NCBI RefSeq assembly: GCF_900104675.1
Contig: NZ_LT629945.1
Span: forward strand, 2,222,756 to 2,286,755
Origin: Angelakisella massiliensis
GTDB lineage: Bacteria; Bacillota; Clostridia; Oscillospirales; Ruminococcaceae
Direction of reading: 5' to 3'
DNA length: 64,000 bases
Part shown: in pieces, positions 8,762 to 17,868 of the stretch
How the letters are laid out: each line of letters starts with the position of its first letter
Numbering within the stretch: the stretch's first letter is position 1
Program-made: the position numbers and the translations under genes
The notes under the pieces: model-generated
Told to the model about the DNA's origin: nothing
The model's input: the letters and a program-made list of their open reading frames with translations, nothing else
Database searches by the model: none

Positions 8762-9511
8762 TCAATCCACTGTTGCCAGCGGAATAATTCCGCCAACGTC
8801 CAGCAATTTTCCTTTCCTTAGAAACACCGGCTCTACCTGATATCGTTCCAGAAAACGTACTACAGCCATTCCGCTGTGATAATACTCCAGGCTTCCGGTA
8901 AAAGCCATTCTTCTGGGATGGATCAGTCCACAGCAGCCACCAATGAATCCTGTATCATAGCCAGGCAGCAGGATGTCTCCAGGCGGCAGCTTTAATACAT
9001 CCAAACCGGCGGCTGTCAGCAAACCATATAAAGTGGGATCGCTGGTGATGGCGCTATTGGAACTTACCAGACAGACTGAACATCGGGCGTATCCCTGGCG
9101 GCTGTGGAGGAAATGCCAGCGGTTTTCCAGGATGATATTCTTTAATGTATGGGACATGGCTTTTTGATGTCCGAAAACCATTTTTTCCACAACTAAAAAA
9201 TTTAGCGAAATATCCTGGGGGTAACGATCCCCCAGAGGCAGATCGTTTATCACAACCTCATAGCCCTTTTGACGCAGTTGTTTTGATGGTTCCGCAGCCT
9301 CCTCAGCCGCCAGGACGCGATTTCCACCCAGCGGCATCAGCTGAAGATCCGCATGTGAAGCAACCGGCGCCGGAAGGACCGACAAGGGTGGAACAGTTAG
9401 TACCTCTATCCCCTCCCCTGCCAGAGCTTCCGTTATCGAAGGGAATCGGGAGGACACTGCGCACAGGCTGACCTGCTTTTCAGGCAAACCTGGAATCTCC
9501 AGAAATGCCAT
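8762..9511 (-). CDS. GME-fold (DUF6873-like) protein
   Basis: A 249-residue cytosolic protein. The segments HADLQLMPLGGN, YPQDISLNFLVV and GYDTGFIGGCCGLI recall the guanidino-group-modifying (amidinotransferase/arginine deiminase) fold, and specifically the uncharacterised DUF6873 group of Clostridia; this is a recollection-based call. CC near residue 190 could supply a nucleophilic Cys, as in GME enzymes. ATG 9511 is chosen because AAGGAGG lies upstream; the open frame extends to 9592. Substrate unknown. It stands alone on the minus strand between the efflux pair and the recombinase gene. Confidence 0.55.
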   Translation of the reverse strand: MAFLEIPGLPEKQVSLCAVSSRFPSITEALAGEGIEVLTVPPLSVLPAPVASHADLQLMPLGGNRVLAAEEAAEPSKQLRQKGYEVVINDLPLGDRYPQDISLNFLVVEKMVFGHQKAMSHTLKNIILENRWHFLHSRQGYARCSVCLVSSNSAITSDPTLYGLLTAAGLDVLKLPPGDILLPGYDTGFIGGCCGLIHPRRMAFTGSLEYYHSGMAVVRFLERYQVEPVFLRKGKLLDVGGIIPLATVD

Positions 9512-9759
9512 CCGTATGACCTCCTTTTTCTCTTGTATTTTGGCTTCAAATATCGAATAAAGGGAGGATAAGTGACACTTTGTCTTGAACAAAAAGCTGC
9601 CGCCGCAGCGGCAACCGGCTGTTTATGGGGCGCCGCGCAGGTGGTGGAAAAGCGAATAATTCAGCGTCTCTGGAAAGGCTTGTGAGGATAAAGCTTTTCT
9701 GATGGCTCCCAGCTGGGATATGGCTTTTTACAGCGATAATCCCAGGGATGGGATGGTCC

Positions 9760-10941
9760 TCATCCATCCCATCTCAGCGCTTCCACGGGACTGAGGCGGG
9801 CGGCAGACCTTGCCGGAACTACACCAAATATACCACCAATCAGCAGCGAAAACAACAGTACACCAGCCAGAAGGCCCATAGAAATCCTGGTTTCCAGGCC
9901 CACAACAACCCGCAGCAGCAAAAAGGTGGCCACCGAAGCTCCGGTTCCCCAAAGACCGCCCCGGAAGGTCAGCCAAAGAGCTTCCGCCAAAAATTCCAGC
10001 AAAATATCCCGCTTTCGGGCTCCAATGGCCTTTTTGATCCCAATTTCTTTGGTACGTTCCCGCACGGCGGAGGTCATAATGGTCATGATGCTCAGCCCCG
10101 ATACCACCAGGGAGACCCCACCGATCCCCATCAGAACCAGGGTGATGCCATCAAAAATCCGACTCAGGCGGTCTTTCTGCATGGCCAGATCACTGGAACG
10201 GTACAGACCCCGATAGCCAGACTCCCTGTCCAAAACGCCGCAGATATTGGTACCGGCGGTCTCCGCGTCTATACCGTCGGTCAGCTGTACAAACAGCTGG
10301 TCCACAGCGCTGCGCTGCGTCATCTGAATCTGCCGGGTATAGGGAAGGTACAAAAAGGCCGGAATATAATCTCCCGCCAGGTTGGTGAGAATGTTCTGAT
10401 CGTCCTGTACCACACCGATCACTGTGAAGGTTTCACTTTTATCCCCAATGGTGAGGGTCAGTTGTTTGCCCACAATATTGGAGCGGTGGTAGAAACTTTC
10501 CGCCAGTGCCCGGTCCACCACGCATACGGAGCTGGCGGAAGCGGTTTCGCCCTTGGTGAACATCCTGCCATGGAGCAGCTCCAGGTGAATGATATCCTGT
10601 CCGCTTTGATCAATACCGCAGGCAACTACATTGGCCACCATCCCACGCATGGAAAGCTGGCCAAAATCAGTCACCAAAGGCGCGGCAAGAGTCACCTCCG
10701 GCAGTTGAGCCAACAACTGAGCGCTTTCAGTATTCAGCTGATTGAGGGACTTGTCCGTGGGAGAAATGGTGATGCAGTCAAATCCCATCCGGCCCAGCTC
10801 TGTGTCCAGCAGCTGTCTGCCGGTCATGCCGATGATGGCGATAGTACATACAGAATAGACCCCGATGGCCACCCCCAAAATCGTCAAACGGGCTCTTTTA
10901 TTCCCTCTGCCGGAGAAAAACAGGGCGCTGCCCACGCTCAT
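9760..10941 (-). CDS. MacB/FtsX-type ABC transporter permease
   Basis: A 393-residue permease with the MacB/FtsX layout: one N-terminal transmembrane helix (LTILGVAIGVYSVCTIAII), a long extracytoplasmic MacB-PCD domain (about residues 45-255), then three C-terminal helices starting ITLVLMGIGGVSLVVSG and the cytoplasmic coupling motif RTKEIGIKKAIGARKRDIL. The C-terminus ARLSPVEALRWDG is the usual ending. The start codon abuts the stop of the upstream membrane fusion gene (TGAATG), so translation is coupled. No ATPase gene is adjacent, so a partner must be encoded elsewhere. Confidence 0.88.
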   Translation of the reverse strand: MSVGSALFFSGRGNKRARLTILGVAIGVYSVCTIAIIGMTGRQLLDTELGRMGFDCITISPTDKSLNQLNTESAQLLAQLPEVTLAAPLVTDFGQLSMRGMVANVVACGIDQSGQDIIHLELLHGRMFTKGETASASSVCVVDRALAESFYHRSNIVGKQLTLTIGDKSETFTVIGVVQDDQNILTNLAGDYIPAFLYLPYTRQIQMTQRSAVDQLFVQLTDGIDAETAGTNICGVLDRESGYRGLYRSSDLAMQKDRLSRIFDGITLVLMGIGGVSLVVSGLSIMTIMTSAVRERTKEIGIKKAIGARKRDILLEFLAEALWLTFRGGLWGTGASVATFLLLRVVVGLETRISMGLLAGVLLFSLLIGGIFGVVPARSAARLSPVEALRWDG

Positions 10942-11991
10942 TCAGTCTCCCTCCTTTGTCAGAAGGTACTGCTCCGGAATCTCTCCCGTTACAGCCAGGA
11001 GATCTCCCGGATTCAGTGAGCCTGAAACCTCCACCCGCTCCGCCAACTCTTCTCCTGTGGTCACCGGTACAGCGGACAGCCCCTGTTGTGAGACCAAAAA
11101 CACAAACTCCTGGTTTTGGTCGTCCTGCTGTACACATTCATAGGGAACGGTCAAACACTGGCGGGGTTCTCCGGTGAGAATCCGACACTGGATGCCCGCT
11201 CCATGGCGGATGGTTTGGCCCTGCTGGGGATAAACCCGCACCCCCACATCCACCATAGAGACCAAGGCTGTCCCCTGAAGAGATTTTGAAACGGTGCTGC
11301 TAATCTGACAGACAAGCCCGGAGAGGTGCTGATCGTTGATCTCGCCCCCTGAGATTTCAGCAGTATCCCCGAGGGAAATTTTATCTACTTCATCGGCGGG
11401 AACCTGAACGGTAGCCAGATAGGAGTCATTTCCAAGGATGGTGCAAAGGCTTTCTCCCGGTCCCAAATACTGGCCTTCCTTGACCGTCAGCTGTGTGACT
11501 TTTCCGGAAACGGGAGCGGAAATGATTTCCTCTGAGGGCATCTCCCACTGGGACAGCTGTGAAAGGCCCTCGGTAAGCTGTTCCAGATCCTCGGGCACCA
11601 TGGAAGGGTCCACCCCCTGCAGTGCTGCCAGCGCCGCCAGCTGCTCTGAAGAGTACCCGCCGAAAACAGCTCCGCTTTGCTGAGGGTCGCATATCAGAAA
11701 GGGCGATTCCACCGAGGATTGGGGCCGGACGCGCGCCAGAGGCGTTCCAGCTTCCACCAGGCTTCCCTCTGTCACCAGCAGTTCTTCCATCACCACGCCG
11801 GAAACCGGCATCAGACGGCAGCTGTTTTCTGCCTCAATGACGCCGGTACAGGATATTTCCGGCTGGACCTCAAAAGCTTCCACGGCGGCCACTTCCACAG
11901 CGGGTGTTTTTGCCAAAATCGCTTCCGGGATCATCCCGCAGCAAAATACCGCCCCCAAAGCCGCGGCGGCGCAAAATAATCTGTACTTCAT
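10942..11991 (-). CDS. Membrane fusion protein (HlyD/MacA-like) of an efflux pair
   Basis: A 349-residue exported protein. An N-terminal hydrophobic segment (YRLFCAAAALGAVFCCGMI) anchors it. Two half-lipoyl motifs follow (GVVMEELLVTEGSLVEAGTPL and GKVTQLTVKEGQYLGPGES), then a beta-barrel domain. This is the adaptor that pairs with MacB-type permeases. ATG 11991 has GGGAGAG upstream; the frame is open to 12117. The long helical hairpin of Gram-negative MacA is replaced by a short linker, typical of Firmicutes homologues. It is cotranscribed with the permease. Confidence 0.85.
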   Translation of the reverse strand: MKYRLFCAAAALGAVFCCGMIPEAILAKTPAVEVAAVEAFEVQPEISCTGVIEAENSCRLMPVSGVVMEELLVTEGSLVEAGTPLARVRPQSSVESPFLICDPQQSGAVFGGYSSEQLAALAALQGVDPSMVPEDLEQLTEGLSQLSQWEMPSEEIISAPVSGKVTQLTVKEGQYLGPGESLCTILGNDSYLATVQVPADEVDKISLGDTAEISGGEINDQHLSGLVCQISSTVSKSLQGTALVSMVDVGVRVYPQQGQTIRHGAGIQCRILTGEPRQCLTVPYECVQQDDQNQEFVFLVSQQGLSAVPVTTGEELAERVEVSGSLNPGDLLAVTGEIPEQYLLTKEGD

Positions 11992-12169
11992 GTCAGCTCT
12001 CCCTTCCGGCAGGGTAACGGAATGCTTGTATGATTGCCATTCCGTGTCCATACGCTGACAGATAGTTTTTGCGTTTGAGCGCCAAATATGTTGGCTGCTG
12101 TATATTTTTCCTGTCACTACGGGAAACTAATGATCGAAAATCCGTTCCCAGAAAAGGAGTGATCGGTTT

Positions 12170-12346
12170 ATGTCCTGGATTCCCTGCACAGAGCCATGCC
12201 TGTATCAGCAGGAGGGCTACTGCACCCTGGACAAAGCGGATGATCCGCCACCGCAGCCTGCCGCCGGAATAAGCAGCTGCTTCTTCTTCGCCCCCCGGAA
12301 AGATGGCAAGCCGCCCTTATTTCTGGATGGCCCGGAAGGCCTCTGA
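12170..12346 (+). CDS. Small four-cysteine protein of unknown function
   Basis: A 58-residue ORF, MSWIPCTEPCLYQQEGYC followed by TLDKADD and ending DGPEGL. Cysteines at 6, 10, 18 and 37 form C-x3-C-x7-C-x18-C, plausibly a metal site. I recall short clostridial proteins with the same CxxxCxYQxxGYCxLD pattern, sometimes misannotated as hydroxymyristoyl-ACP dehydratase. AAAGGAGTGATC lies 6 to 12 bases before the ATG. The last 30 bases overlap the 3' end of convergent radA. Function unknown. Confidence 0.72.
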   Translation: MSWIPCTEPCLYQQEGYCTLDKADDPPPQPAAGISSCFFFAPRKDGKPPLFLDGPEGL

Positions 12347-13705
12347 AATATTGGAAACACCATAAAAGGTGGCCTGAGGAAACTGGCTTTGATCGATATG
12401 CCGCAGATTGCTCCTAGGCAGTACAAAGGTATCAAAGCCAAGGCGGTATGCCTCGCCTACCCGCTGGGCCACATGGGAGGCGGAGCGGACCTCACCGGTC
12501 AGACCTACCTCTCCCAGAGCAAGCAGCTTGGAGTGGATGGGGCGGTCCACCAGATTGGATACCAAGGCCAGCACCACCGCCAGATCCGCCACCGGCTCGT
12601 CGATTCTCATTCCTCCGGCGATGTTGAGGAAAACGTCCAGATTCCCCATGAAGTATCCCGCCCGCTTTTCCAGCACAGCGATCAGCAGCGCCGCCCGGTT
12701 GTAGTCAAAGCCGGTGGAAATCCGTCTGGGATTGCCGAAGCTGGTTTTTGCCACCAGAGCCTGGACCTCCACCAACAGCGGACGGGTACCTTCCATCAGA
12801 CAGGTGATGCAGGTGCCGGAAACATCCAGAGGACGCCCCGCCAGCAGCATTTCGGAGGGATTTTCCACTTCATGAAGGCCCCCCTCCTCCATTTGAAACA
12901 CACCGATCTCATTGGTGGAGCCAAAGCGGTTTTTGATGGAACGCAGGATCCGGTAGCTGAGGTTCCGATCCCCCTCAAAATAGAGGACGGTATCCACCAT
13001 ATGCTCCAGCACCTTGGGTCCGGCTATGCCGCCGTCCTTATTTACATGGCCCACAACAAAAAGGGGGATCTCGCTGCTTTTGCAGACATTCATCAGCAGC
13101 TGGGTGCATTCCCGCACCTGGGTGACGCTGCCGCAGGAGGAGGAGATGGAACGGATGGACAAGGTCTGGATGGAATCTACGATCACCAGATCGGGCTTAT
13201 TCTGCAAAATAGTTTCATGCAGCTGCTCCGCGTCGGTGCTGGCGGTCATGAGAATATTGCCGCCATCCACCCCCAGACGGTTGGCCCGCAGCTTTACCTG
13301 ACGCATACTTTCCTCGCCGCATACATAAAGAATCCGCAGATCCCGCTGGATGGTGCCGCACATTTGCAGCAGGATGGTGGATTTGCCAATGCCGGGATCA
13401 CCGCAGACCAGGATAGCTGCGCCGGGCACGATGCCGCCTCCCAGTACCCGGTCCAGCTCCCTCATACCGGTTTTGTACCGCACTGATTCATCGGCGGAGA
13501 CCGCCTCCAAACTGCGCACCTCAGAGGGCAGCGCTGCCGGTGGGGCAGAGATGCTCCGTCCCGCCGAACCGGAAACAGTCACCCGGCTTTCCTCCGTCAT
13601 GGTATTCCAGCTTTCACATTCCGGGCATTTTCCCAGCCACTTGGGGCTTTCGTACCCACATTGAGAACAAACATATAATGTTTTAACCTTGGTTTTCTGT
13701 GCCAA
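12317..13705 (-). CDS. radA: DNA repair protein RadA (Sms)
   Basis: RadA is a RecA-like hexameric helicase that drives branch migration in recombination. The protein (462 residues from the chosen start) has an N-terminal zinc finger (YVCSQCGYESPKW then CPECESW), Walker A GDPGIGKST, the diagnostic KNRFG motif in SIKNRFGSTNE, and a C-terminal Lon-protease-like domain (ISTGFDYNRAALLIAVLEKR). TTG 13705 is preferred over ATG 13723: GGAGGAGAGG precedes the TTG at normal spacing, the ATG has no ribosome binding site, and MAQKTKVKTLYVC matches the family start. It overlaps the end of cwlD by 23 bases. Confidence 0.95.
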   Translation of the reverse strand: MAQKTKVKTLYVCSQCGYESPKWLGKCPECESWNTMTEESRVTVSGSAGRSISAPPAALPSEVRSLEAVSADESVRYKTGMRELDRVLGGGIVPGAAILVCGDPGIGKSTILLQMCGTIQRDLRILYVCGEESMRQVKLRANRLGVDGGNILMTASTDAEQLHETILQNKPDLVIVDSIQTLSIRSISSSCGSVTQVRECTQLLMNVCKSSEIPLFVVGHVNKDGGIAGPKVLEHMVDTVLYFEGDRNLSYRILRSIKNRFGSTNEIGVFQMEEGGLHEVENPSEMLLAGRPLDVSGTCITCLMEGTRPLLVEVQALVAKTSFGNPRRISTGFDYNRAALLIAVLEKRAGYFMGNLDVFLNIAGGMRIDEPVADLAVVLALVSNLVDRPIHSKLLALGEVGLTGEVRSASHVAQRVGEAYRLGFDTFVLPRSNLRHIDQSQFPQATFYGVSNISEAFRAIQK

Positions 13706-14432
13706 CAGGCTCCTCTCCTCCATGATAAAACTTCATCAGGGAATGACAGATGACCATTGCCACCTGGTCCTGATAATGAGACTGCTGCAGCAGGGCGGCC
13801 TCCTCCGGATTGGAGATGAAGCCGCATTCCACCATTACAGCAGGGGTGACCGTATTTTGATCCAGTATAAAAAGGGACTGATCCGCCGGTTTGATCTGTC
13901 TGGTATTATCCGGCTGAAGGTACTGGCAAAAACCCTGCTGAATGGTTTCCGCCAGAATATCGCTTCTGGGAGAACCGGGAGCGTAGAAAACCTGCGCCCC
14001 ATGAACATAGGATTCTGGAAATTTATTCAAATGGATGCTGACAGCGATGGAACCGGGATCGGAAGTCATGATGGCCAGACGGTTATGAAGATCGGAAGTT
14101 TTTTGCTCCCGAATAGTTTTGGCCTGCTGATCATGGATGGAGCGGTCATCATCCCGGGTCATAACCACCTGAAAACCAAAGAGCTGACACAGCAGCCGTT
14201 CCTTCCGGGCCAAAATGAGGTTGATTTCCTTTTCATTGACGCCGTTAGCCTGGGCGCCGCCATCCTCTCCGCCATGGCCGGGGTCCAGCACCACCACCGG
14301 ACGGTTTGCCGCGGTGGTGCGCATCACGCCGGTCATCAGTGTATCATCCAGCTGCCGCAGCCCGATAAGGCCCCACGCCAGCAGGGTCAGTACAAAGATG
14401 ACAGCCAGATGAGGACGCAGATCGTGTTTCAT
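13683..14432 (-). CDS. cwlD: N-acetylmuramoyl-L-alanine amidase CwlD
   Basis: In spore-formers CwlD removes the peptide from muramic acid so that muramic-delta-lactam can form in cortex peptidoglycan, which is needed for germination. This 249-residue protein has an N-terminal membrane anchor (HLAVIFVLTLLAWGLIGL) and an Amidase_3 domain: zinc ligands in DPGHGGEDGG, NEKEINL and SIHLNKF, and catalytic Glu in VECGFISNPEEA. AAGGAGGAATCC precedes the ATG. It lies between a GNAT gene and radA on one strand and supports the host being a sporulating species. Confidence 0.93.
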   Translation of the reverse strand: MKHDLRPHLAVIFVLTLLAWGLIGLRQLDDTLMTGVMRTTAANRPVVVLDPGHGGEDGGAQANGVNEKEINLILARKERLLCQLFGFQVVMTRDDDRSIHDQQAKTIREQKTSDLHNRLAIMTSDPGSIAVSIHLNKFPESYVHGAQVFYAPGSPRSDILAETIQQGFCQYLQPDNTRQIKPADQSLFILDQNTVTPAVMVECGFISNPEEAALLQQSHYQDQVAMVICHSLMKFYHGGEEPVGTENQG

Positions 14433-14503
14433 GATGGGATTCCTCCTTGAGCAGGTCGTTTTCTACACTATATGCTCAGAAGGAAAACAGTATGGCTTTC
14501 CCT

Positions 14504-15493
14504 TCACTTCAAGGGGTGGCGGAGATAAACCATATCCCGCAGCACAACGCCATCCTCGATAATGGGATGATCGTAATGCCGGGTGAAAAAATCCTTGACC
14601 CGATGGGAAAACACAAATCCGCAGCGCTCATAAAAAGGCACCGTCAAGGGACTGTCCCCTGTTCCCACCAGCATCGCCTCCCCTTTTCCCTGGTAGAGGC
14701 GCAGCAAACGGCAGATCATCTCCTGGCCGAACCCCAGCCCCTGATCCTCAGGATTGGTGGCCAGGTTCTTCAGCTCAAAAAGCCCTTCCCCTTCCTGGGT
14801 GACCACAGCGCAGGTTCGTACTTTTTCATTCCACCACAGCAGGTACATTCTGCCCCGCTCCAGGTACCGATCGATCATGCTCTCCTGCTCATCCCCAAGA
14901 AGCAGCAGCTCCAGCCACCGCTTTTTCCCCTCAGAGACCTCTTGGAGAAGGACCGGCGGCAGCGGACAGATCAGGGGCATATCCTCTTTTGAGGCGAGAA
15001 AAGAGCCTTCCTCTCTCTGGGCGTCCCGGCATCCCAGGCCCCGATAAAAGGCGATGGTTTCTTCCGCGGGGTTGGCTCCTATCAGCAGCTTTTGGGCGCC
15101 GTGATTGACCGCCCAGGCACCGCAGCGGAAAAACAGCTCCTTTCCAAGCCCCTGGCGGCGATGCTCCCGGGAAACGTGGAGACTTGTCAGCTCCAGCAGA
15201 TCTCCCGCTTTGTCCGGAGAAACTCCCTCCACAGACCCAAAGGCGATCAACTGCTCCCGATCCAGCGCTCCCAGCACCAGGCCGCCGGTTTCCAGCGTAT
15301 TTTTCAGGCACTCCAGAAGGAACTGACGCTGTTGGAGACTCCAATTCTCCTGCGTCATACAAGAGGAAATCAGCTCCCACTGCCCATTTTTCTGTTTCTG
15401 CCACTGCCTCGGACAATACTGGGAACGGTCAAAGGGCGCAAAAAGCTCCAGAGCCAGCTCTTCTTTTTTCAACTTTCGGATCTGGACGGGCAT
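14504..15493 (-). CDS. Tandem GNAT acetyltransferase (two domains fused)
   Basis: A 329-residue protein with two GNAT folds. The first has the acetyl-CoA loop REHRRQGLGKELF and ends with the FYRGLGC motif (about residues 45-165). The second has NPEDQGLGFGQEMICRLL and ends with FYERCGFVFSHRVKDFF (about 215-325). In the second loop the usual R/Q-x-x-G-x-G/A is partly altered. The first residues may form a substrate-binding extension. Substrates are unknown. It is the first gene of a likely GNAT-cwlD-radA unit. Start supported by GGAAAGGATGAAG. Confidence 0.82.
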   Translation of the reverse strand: MPVQIRKLKKEELALELFAPFDRSQYCPRQWQKQKNGQWELISSCMTQENWSLQQRQFLLECLKNTLETGGLVLGALDREQLIAFGSVEGVSPDKAGDLLELTSLHVSREHRRQGLGKELFFRCGAWAVNHGAQKLLIGANPAEETIAFYRGLGCRDAQREEGSFLASKEDMPLICPLPPVLLQEVSEGKKRWLELLLLGDEQESMIDRYLERGRMYLLWWNEKVRTCAVVTQEGEGLFELKNLATNPEDQGLGFGQEMICRLLRLYQGKGEAMLVGTGDSPLTVPFYERCGFVFSHRVKDFFTRHYDHPIIEDGVVLRDMVYLRHPLK

Positions 15494-15708
15494 ACCGCTT
15501 CATCCTTTCCATCACTTTATAAAATAATCCCCTTGGGGGTTGAAAAAAGCGGGACAAAGGTCTATCATAATAGGCGGTCAAACACCCCCGGCATCATCCG
15601 CTTTTCTATTATACCGCCTGAGCACAATGGATGCAAATATTTGTTCTTGCTTTTCCTGATGGATCGGGCCGGGAAAATAAAGAACACTGACAGAAAGGTT
15701 GGTTCCGT

Positions 15709-16239
15709 ATGAATGTATTGATCCTCAATGGCAGCCCCAGAAAAAATGGAAATACCCGCGCCCTGCTGGAACGTTTCGCGCTGGCAGCGGAAAAGCAGCA
15801 TACCATCACCTTTGTGGATCTGCAAAATTTGAAGATCAACGGATGTATGGGGTGCGACGCCTGCCGTAAAAACGGCGGCAGCTGCGTCCAGAAGGATGAC
15901 GCGCCTGCGCTGCTGGAGCAGGTATTGGAGGCGGACTGCATCATTTTTGGCTCCCCTGTTTACTGGTGGGGCATCTCCGCGCAGATGAAATCCGCCATCG
16001 ACCGGATGTACGCGGCAGGAGAAAAGCTCAAAGGAAAAAAGATCGGTGTGCTCTCTGTGGGTGCCGACAATGTGGATACACCCCAATACCGCATTATCCG
16101 GGAGCAGTTCCAATGTATTGCGGAATATCTGGATTGGGATCTGCTGTTTTTCCAGGCTGTCAGCGCTTCCGCCGCCGGAGAAGTGAAAAAGCAGCCTGAG
16201 CTGATGGAAAAAATGACCGCGCTGGCAGGTAAACTGTAA
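15709..16239 (+). CDS. Flavodoxin-fold NAD(P)H-dependent oxidoreductase
   Basis: A 176-residue flavoprotein of the NADPH-dependent FMN reductase/iron-sulfur flavoprotein-like family. The N-terminus NVLILNGSPRKNGNT binds FMN phosphate, and FGSPVYWWGISAQMKSAIDR is the second family signature. Residues 45-60 contain three cysteines (GCMGCDACRKNGGSC), which in relatives can bind an Fe-S cluster or act in redox; the C-x2-C-x2-C-x6-C spacing is compact. Physiological electron acceptor unknown. It is divergent from the GNAT gene and closed by its own terminator. Confidence 0.85.
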   Translation: MNVLILNGSPRKNGNTRALLERFALAAEKQHTITFVDLQNLKINGCMGCDACRKNGGSCVQKDDAPALLEQVLEADCIIFGSPVYWWGISAQMKSAIDRMYAAGEKLKGKKIGVLSVGADNVDTPQYRIIREQFQCIAEYLDWDLLFFQAVSASAAGEVKKQPELMEKMTALAGKL

Positions 16240-16264
16240 TCAAACGGCTCAAACTAAAAAATCA

Positions 16265-16299
16265 AGCAGGGACTGTTTTGTGAACGGTCCCTGCTTTTT
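16265..16299 (+). terminator. Intrinsic terminator after the flavodoxin-like gene
   Basis: AGCAGGGAC and GTCCCTGCT form a perfect 9-base stem followed by five T. Confidence 0.88.
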
Positions 16300-17281
16300 C
16301 CATACAAGCTTTGCCAAAGACAGATATCACCACCGTCTGGGCCGACGGCTTGGTTTGGATTCTCAGCACCCACTGCCCTATACCCGCACTCGGGATATTG
16401 AAAAAACAAAACGTTCTTTTGCTGATCTGCTGGAGCGTCTGCATACTGACTATATCGACATCGGTATGATACATTATGTTGACAATGAGGAAGATTTCCA
16501 AACCGTTTTTGAAGGACCTGTTCTGGAATATGCAAAGGAACTGAAAGAAAAAGGAATCATCCGATACATTGGTATGAGTTCTCACAATCCCCATATAGCT
16601 TTGAAGGCTGTAGAAAGCGACTGGATTGATGTGCTGATGTTCAGTATCAATCCTGCCTATGATATGGAGGCTGCCGACACCAACATTTATGATCTGATGG
16701 AATTTAAAGGAATGGAAAAAAGCGGCCTTATGGTTGACGAAGCCCGTCAGAAATTATATTCTGCCTGCGAAAATACCGGTGTAGCTATCACTGTCATGAA
16801 GCCGTTAGGAGCGGGCACACTGCTGAAAGCAGAAAGTTCTCCTTTCGGTGTAGCTATGACCGTTCCCCAATGTATCCAGTATTGTCTGGACCGCAATGGT
16901 GTCAAAGTTGTAATCGTTGGATGCCACACTGTAGAAGAAGTATTGGAAGCCGTAAAATACTATGATGCCACTGATAAAGAGCGCAGTTATGCTCATATTT
17001 TCAGTGCAGGAAATGTAATCCACATGACAGGACGTTGTATGTACTGTAACCACTGCCAGCCTTGTCCTGCCCATATTGATGTTGCGGCTGTGACAAAGTT
17101 CCTGGATTTGGCGACACAACAGAATACAGTTCCAGAAACAGTAGCACAACACTACTGGGCTCTTCCAGCCACAGCGGATGATTGCCTGATGTGTGGGAAA
17201 TGTGAATCAAATTGTCCCTTTGGCGTTAAAATTCGGCAAAACATGAAGAAAGCTCAAATTATCTTTTCCAAAGGAAAGTAA
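16280..17281 (+). pseudogene. 5'-truncated aldo/keto reductase with C-terminal ferredoxin domain
   Basis: From about 16375 on the frame matches the Fe-S-containing aldo/keto reductases: LLERLHTDYIDIGMIH, GIIRYIGMSSHNP, AITVMKPLGAGTLL, then two cluster motifs (CMYCNHCQPCP and CLMCGKCESNCP). The N-terminal 90-100 residues, which carry the catalytic Asp, Tyr and Lys of the barrel, are absent. The open frame instead begins with a GTG inside the terminator of the upstream gene, with no ribosome binding site. The catalytic core is therefore lost and this is most likely a deletion remnant. Confidence 0.82.
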
Positions 17282-17868
17282 TATCCTTTTACGCTGACTA
17301 AAAAACAGGAGCAGAAGCGGCTATACCGCTGCTGCTCCTCAAGATTACCCAAAGTATTGTGTTTTCAAGAGGGAAAAAGCTATTGTAATACACCCTTCCC
17401 CTGCAAAACTATTACCATCAAAACATCCCACAGATGCATCTCTTTCACCATCTTAATAACACTTCGCAATATAGCAAGGTAGACATAGATTTTATGGATC
17501 ATTTTATCCGACAAAATTTTCAAAAGTATTTGCCACCAACATCATCGAAAGAGGTTTCGCGCTTTGTTTTCCCTAGTTTGATAAAATCCTTTGATTGCTC
17601 CTTTTCGCGGAACAAAAAATGCAACTAAAAAGTTGACTATCAGTTATTTCGTCTTACACAACCCATCCTGTGATTTTAGCTGTACTCAAAACCCTCATGG
17701 AACAACTGTTACACAGCAGTGACCATGGGGGTTCTTTCTATTTTGATCAGAAGACAGCTGGGAGACTGCTGCAAATTATCCCGTCACAGAGAACTACTCT
17801 CTGTTTCAAATCATTTTCCCGAAACTAATCCTATTAATACAAACGTCCCTTATTGCTTGCGTTTCATA
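17282..17868. other. Intergenic region without a convincing gene
   Basis: 587 bases. An imperfect hairpin (AGGAGCAG with GCTGCTCCT) lies at about 17307-17339 just after the reductase remnant. A second, AACCCTCATGG with CCATGGGGGTT at about 17692-17735, is followed by a pyrimidine tract and may be a terminator. Short open frames of 60-66 codons lack ribosome binding sites and recognisable content. Confidence 0.6.

Noticed and set aside
9748-11019. 423-codon plus-strand frame opposite the efflux permease
   Set aside because: Shadow frame; the minus strand encodes a clear MacB/FtsX permease.
12389-13486. 365-codon plus-strand frame opposite radA
   Set aside because: Anti-sense shadow without ribosome binding site; radA on the other strand has complete motifs.
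17434-17628. 64-codon plus-strand ORF between the reductase remnant and the RpiR gene
   Set aside because: No ribosome binding site and no recognisable content.
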